A DNA stretch of 10,056 nucleotides, from positions 1-10,056 of the forward strand of contig JBKPDW010000243.1 of NCBI GenBank assembly GCA_046728115.1, read 5' to 3'. The position numbers and the translations under genes were made by a program. How positions within the stretch are numbered: the stretch's first letter is position 1; every line of letters begins with the position of its first letter. Below, piece by piece: positions 7,067 to 10,056 of this stretch. Under the pieces are notes generated by a model that was not told where the DNA came from, ran no database searches, and saw only the letters and a list, made by a program, of their open reading frames with translations. The DNA comes from CAVSWN01 sp046728115. GTDB taxonomy: Bacteria; Acidobacteriota; Vicinamibacteria; Vicinamibacterales; CAVVIG01.

Positions 7067-9490
7067 ACGCTTCGTGCGAGCCGAAGGCGAGGCCTTCCAC
7101 GGATCTTCTGGCCAGGGATGTTTAGGATACCGCCCGCGCAGCTCTTTCCGAACGTCCGGATATGTGCGATCCCAGAAGCTGCGCAGATCGCGTGTGATCT
7201 GCACCGGGCGTCCGTTTGGCGCGAGCAGCGCGATCCTGACCGGCTCGCGACGCGGGCCGACTCTCGGCGTGTCGGCCAGCCCAAATACCTCCTGCAGCTT
7301 GACCGCCGCGTCCACGGTCCCATCTTCGGCGTACACGAGACGTGTGCGACGTCCGCTCGGCAGCAACAGTGTTTCCGGCGCATGACGTTCGACAGCGCGA
7401 TGCATCTCGGCCGACAGGCCGCGCAACAGCACGACATCGTCCAGACGCCTCGCACCTCGCGCCGCGGCGGCCACGAGATGCGCCAAGTCGATCGTCTGGC
7501 CCGTAAAACGAAGCCTCCGCAGCAGGAGATCGTCGGCCTGGGTGGGGCCGCGCTCGAGCCAGGCCTCGACCAGCAGTCGTTCGGCGATTGCCGGATCGAC
7601 AGCAACCGGATGTTCGGCGAGCACGAGTGCATCGTACCGCTCGACGCGCCGAGCGCTGACCGAGCCGCTGTCGTGGTCGAGGCGATGCACCACCGCGGTG
7701 GACGTCGGCTGCAACCATTCGCGCTCGATGCGAGTGGCGATCCGGATGCGCGGCTGACCAGCGCCTGCGGACTGGCCACTGGCTGACGTCTGTCTCTTTG
7801 AGTCGCCGAGGACTGCCCTGAGCCCTGTTGAAGAGTGACTGATGTCATGTGCGACGATGAATTCGCCGTCGTGAACGCCGCTTTCCCGCGCCAGCGTCGC
7901 GCCCGTTCCCGTGCAGAGCAGGACGTTGGGTGATCCCGCTTCTCGGCGTTGAGCCACACGATCCGAATAACTGGCGAGGATCGCGTGGCGGAAGTCCGAC
8001 TCGCTGACGACCCGACCATCGGCGGGCACTACTTTCGCCAGCCGCTGAATCTCTATTGCGACTCGCTGAAGACGCAGCGGCACCGACTCCCATTGATCCA
8101 ACGCCGATAACAGGTCAGATGACGTCGACGATGCGCGCGGTGGGAGGATGTGGCGCTCTGACAACAGCGCACACGCGCGTGCCATATCGCGCGACCCGCC
8201 AGCCACCACCATCATCCGCGCAAGTCGCGGATGAAGCGGCAATTGGTGCACTCGCTCGCCAATCTCCGTCAATTTCCAGTTTCTTGCAACCCCTCCCGCT
8301 CTATCACTCCCTTCTGCGTTTTCCGCACGCTCTGCCCTAATCAGCTCCAGTCGTGCGAGCAATGCCAACGCGGCATCGAGCGCGCGCTCTTGCGGACGCT
8401 CGAACCACTCGAACGTGTGGGGATCTCCGCCCCATGCAATGACATCGAGGGCCGGGCTCGAGAGGTCGATCCGACGGATCTCGGGCTCGCGATGGGGGCG
8501 CAATCGGTCGCGCGCATCCCAGAGTCGTCGTACCAATCCCGGGCCGACGCGGCCGGCGCGGCCGGCCCGCTGATCTGCCGCATCCGCGGTGATGCGCTCC
8601 GTCTCGAGACTGTCGAGCCCGCGTTCCGCATCGTACCGCGCCACCTTGTGAAGCCCGGTGTCGACGACCGCTGTGACACCGGGAACTGTGAGAGACGTTT
8701 CAGCAATGTTGGTGGCGACGATGATCCGTCGGTCGACCGAGGGCTTGAGCGCGCCATCCTGCTCCTCGGGGTCGAGCGAACCGTGCAGTGGAACGACTTC
8801 GACTTCCAAAAAAGAGGCACGGCCTCTGTTGATGTCGTCGATGGTGTATCGGATCTCCGAAGCGCCAGGCAGGAAACACAGGATGTTGCCATCGGTCATG
8901 CCGCACACCTCGACGACTGCATCGGCCACCGATCGACCGGGCTGGTACGTGATGTCAATCGGATGAAGACGACCGGGGACGTCGACGATCGGACAACCAT
9001 CGAGGAATGCAGAGACCGGCGCGGTGTCGAGCGTGGCTGACATCACGACGATCCGGAGGTCGTCGCGGGCTTTCCAGGCCTGTCGCGCGAGCGCGAGCGC
9101 GAGATCCGCGTGCACGCTGCGTTCGTGGAATTCGTCGACGACGATCGTGCGAAAGGTCGAGAGGAGCGGATCGCTCTGGAGCCGGGCGGTCAGCACTCCT
9201 TCGGTGACGACGAGCAGGCGGGTCTCGGAGGAATAGCGGCGATCGAACCGAATCTGCCAGCCGACTTCGCGACCGAGCGTCCAGCCGCGCTCGGCGGCAA
9301 TACGCGCGGCGATGGCACGCGCCGCCACACGACGCGGCTGGAGCAGGATGACCGGACCGTCCGCGACGAACGCTGCCGGCACTCGCGTGGTCTTCCCGGC
9401 GCCAGGCGCGGCGGTCACCACGACCGCCCGGGAGCGACGCGCAGCGTCGAGGATGGCGTCGATGTGCGCGTCGATGGGAAGGGGGATCAC
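7052..9490 (-). CDS. hrpB: ATP-dependent RNA helicase HrpB
   Basis: 812 residues, the usual HrpB length. DEAH/DExH helicase motifs are in order: motif I PGAGKTT (29-35), Ia QPRRVAA (51-57), motif II DEFH (119-122), motif III SAT (151-153), motif V TNIAETS (260-266) and motif VI QRAGRAGR (307-314). A helicase-associated region follows. The HrpB-specific C-terminus is present: KLQEVFGLADTPRV, then RDLRSFWDRTYPDVRKELRGRYPKHPWPEDP, then a basic tail. The family consists of cytoplasmic RNA-dependent ATPases with a poorly defined role in mRNA or rRNA handling. The start is GTG (9488-9490): the family's N-terminal LPID motif begins three residues later, so no shorter form fits. There is no Shine-Dalgarno sequence, and hairpin C ends four bases before the start, which is unusual. 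The last residues KSHV and the stop lie in hairpin B. msrA lies upstream on the same strand. Confidence 0.95.
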   Translation of the reverse strand: MIPLPIDAHIDAILDAARRSRAVVVTAAPGAGKTTRVPAAFVADGPVILLQPRRVAARAIAARIAAERGWTLGREVGWQIRFDRRYSSETRLLVVTEGVLTARLQSDPLLSTFRTIVVDEFHERSVHADLALALARQAWKARDDLRIVVMSATLDTAPVSAFLDGCPIVDVPGRLHPIDITYQPGRSVADAVVEVCGMTDGNILCFLPGASEIRYTIDDINRGRASFLEVEVVPLHGSLDPEEQDGALKPSVDRRIIVATNIAETSLTVPGVTAVVDTGLHKVARYDAERGLDSLETERITADAADQRAGRAGRVGPGLVRRLWDARDRLRPHREPEIRRIDLSSPALDVIAWGGDPHTFEWFERPQERALDAALALLARLELIRAERAENAEGSDRAGGVARNWKLTEIGERVHQLPLHPRLARMMVVAGGSRDMARACALLSERHILPPRASSTSSDLLSALDQWESVPLRLQRVAIEIQRLAKVVPADGRVVSESDFRHAILASYSDRVAQRREAGSPNVLLCTGTGATLARESGVHDGEFIVAHDISHSSTGLRAVLGDSKRQTSASGQSAGAGQPRIRIATRIEREWLQPTSTAVVHRLDHDSGSVSARRVERYDALVLAEHPVAVDPAIAERLLVEAWLERGPTQADDLLLRRLRFTGQTIDLAHLVAAAARGARRLDDVVLLRGLSAEMHRAVERHAPETLLLPSGRRTRLVYAEDGTVDAAVKLQEVFGLADTPRVGPRREPVRIALLAPNGRPVQITRDLRSFWDRTYPDVRKELRGRYPKHPWPEDPWKASPSARTKRKSHV

Positions 9491-9494
9491 GGAA

Positions 9495-9574
9495 GCGTCA
9501 AGTCTGAAGGACGAAGTCAGAAGTCAGAAAGACTGGCTTCTCTGACTTCAGACTTCTGACTTCTGACTTGCCGC
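9495..9574. repeat. Heptad-word hairpin C between msrA and hrpB
   Basis: Arms 9495-9528 and 9541-9574 pair at 28 of 34 positions (mismatches at 9498, 9505, 9510-9512 and 9519) around a 12-base loop. An alternative register two words over pairs 9514-9528 perfectly with 9555-9569. Words run in 7-bp phase: right arm GACTTCA, GACTTCT, GACTTCT, GACTTGC (9544-9571); left arm TCAAGTC, TGAAGGA, CGAAGTC, AGAAGTC, AGAAAGA (9498-9532). The msrA stop (9548-9550) lies inside. hrpB starts four bases beyond the other end. No T-tract follows the stem on the minus strand. Confidence 0.8.
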
Positions 9575-10056
9575 GAAGACACCCACCGGACAGCTGACGC
9601 CCGTTCCGCCGAGGCCGCAGTACCCATCCGGATTTTTTGCGAGGTACTGCTGATGATATTCCTCAGCGTAGTAGAACTCCGGCGCCGGCAGAATCTCGGT
9701 CGTAATCGGGCCGTACTCCGCGGCGGTCAGTCGCTGCTGGTAGGCATCGCGCGATTGCTCCGCCGCTTCACGCTGATCCTCGTCGTAGTAATAGATTCCC
9801 GATCGATACTGCGTGCCGACATCGTTCCCCTGGCGCATTCCCTGGGTCGGATCGTGATTTTCCCAGAACACCTTGAGCAGGTCGTCGTACGAGATCTTCC
9901 CGGGATCAAAGACGACGAGCACGACCTCCGAATGTCCCGTCATCCCGGTGCACACTTCACGATAGGTCGGATTTGGCGTGTGGCCTGCGGCGTACCCCAC
10001 TGCTGTGCTGTAGACGCCGTCGAGCTGCCAGAATTTCTTCTCAGCCCCCCAGAAGC
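9548..10056 (-). CDS. msrA: Peptide methionine (S)-S-oxide reductase MsrA, N-terminus cut by window edge
   Basis: 168 residues are visible. The frame enters the window as FWGAEKKFWQLDGV, preceded by the two bases GC of a codon that fits the Cys of the catalytic GCFWG motif. The catalytic Cys is therefore just outside, and the apparent GTG at 10000 is an internal Val, not the start. Further family motifs are GYAAGHTPNPTYREVCTGMTGHSE (20-43), FWENHDPTQGMRQGNDVGTQYRS (63-85), YYAEEYHQQYL (128-138) and the C-terminal GYCGLGGTGVSCPVG (144-158) with two Cys that can resolve the catalytic disulfide. MsrA reduces the S-epimer of methionine sulfoxide in oxidised proteins, recycled by thioredoxin. The tail after CPVG (about ten residues, ending ASQKSEV) is largely encoded by hairpin C and looks acquired. 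It precedes hrpB on the same strand. Confidence 0.96.
   Translation of the reverse strand, partial: FWGAEKKFWQLDGVYSTAVGYAAGHTPNPTYREVCTGMTGHSEVVLVVFDPGKISYDDLLKVFWENHDPTQGMRQGNDVGTQYRSGIYYYDEDQREAAEQSRDAYQQRLTAAEYGPITTEILPAPEFYYAEEYHQQYLAKNPDGYCGLGGTGVSCPVGVFAASQKSEV

Noticed and set aside
6038..7786. A 582-residue plus-strand frame spanning the kinase end, hairpin B and the hrpB end
   Set aside because: It overlaps two well-supported genes in other frames, crosses the hairpin, and has Arg-rich low-quality composition.
7012..8019. A 335-residue minus-strand frame within hrpB
   Set aside because: It is a shifted frame of hrpB with high Ser/Arg content and no family motif.
9495..9574. CRISPR-like repeat array
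   Set aside because: The words are only 7 bp, degenerate, contiguous without spacers and mirrored as a hairpin; no cas genes are present.
9548..10000. MsrA starting at the GTG at 10000
   Set aside because: The frame continues upstream into FWGAEKKFW, the conserved region after the catalytic Cys, so the gene runs past the window edge.

Overview
The window looks like chromosomal DNA of a high-GC soil bacterium, most likely an acidobacterium of the Vicinamibacteria type. The main reason is a full-length permease of the Acidobacterial Duplicated Orphan Permease (ADOP) architecture plus a remnant of a second one. A multi-pass membrane serine/threonine kinase and a secreted DUF2911 protein, both common in that group, support this. 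The taxonomic call is inference; there is no rRNA or marker gene here. No phage, plasmid, CRISPR, tRNA or rRNA signal was seen.

Layout: (1) 1-587, minus strand: a LOG/SLOG-type Rossmann nucleotide-binding protein, cut at its C-terminus by the window edge, with an inverted repeat over its start codon. (2) 744-3164, plus strand: intact ADOP permease with a strong Shine-Dalgarno sequence and a perfect dyad 30 bases upstream of the start. (3) 3166-3241: heptad-word hairpin A. (4) 3252-3515, minus: 87-residue N-terminal remnant of another ADOP. (5) 3516-3651: spacer with three 9-bp tandem units. (6) 3652-4281, minus: secreted DUF2911 protein. (7) 4308-7007, plus: receptor-like serine/threonine kinase with a large extracytoplasmic region and a polytopic membrane module, divergent from the DUF2911 gene across only 26 bases. 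(8) 7000-7066: heptad hairpin B, containing the stop codons of both convergent genes. (9) 7052-9490, minus: HrpB helicase. (10) 9495-9574: heptad hairpin C. (11) 9548-10056, minus: MsrA, cut at the N-terminus inside the catalytic Cys codon.

The genes do not form one obvious pathway. The DUF2911/kinase pair shares a tiny divergent promoter region and may be co-regulated. HrpB and MsrA are housekeeping genes.

The most unusual signal is non-coding. At the 3' ends of four of the genes lie three hairpins built from degenerate 7-bp words repeated in phase along both arms (A: TCAGANT/ANTCTGA; B: TYTCAAG/CTTGARA-like; C: AGAAGTC/GACTTCT). They share an architecture rather than a sequence, lack a T-tract, and two of them encode the last few residues of neighbouring proteins. 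They may be a family of terminator-like or mobile short-repeat elements.
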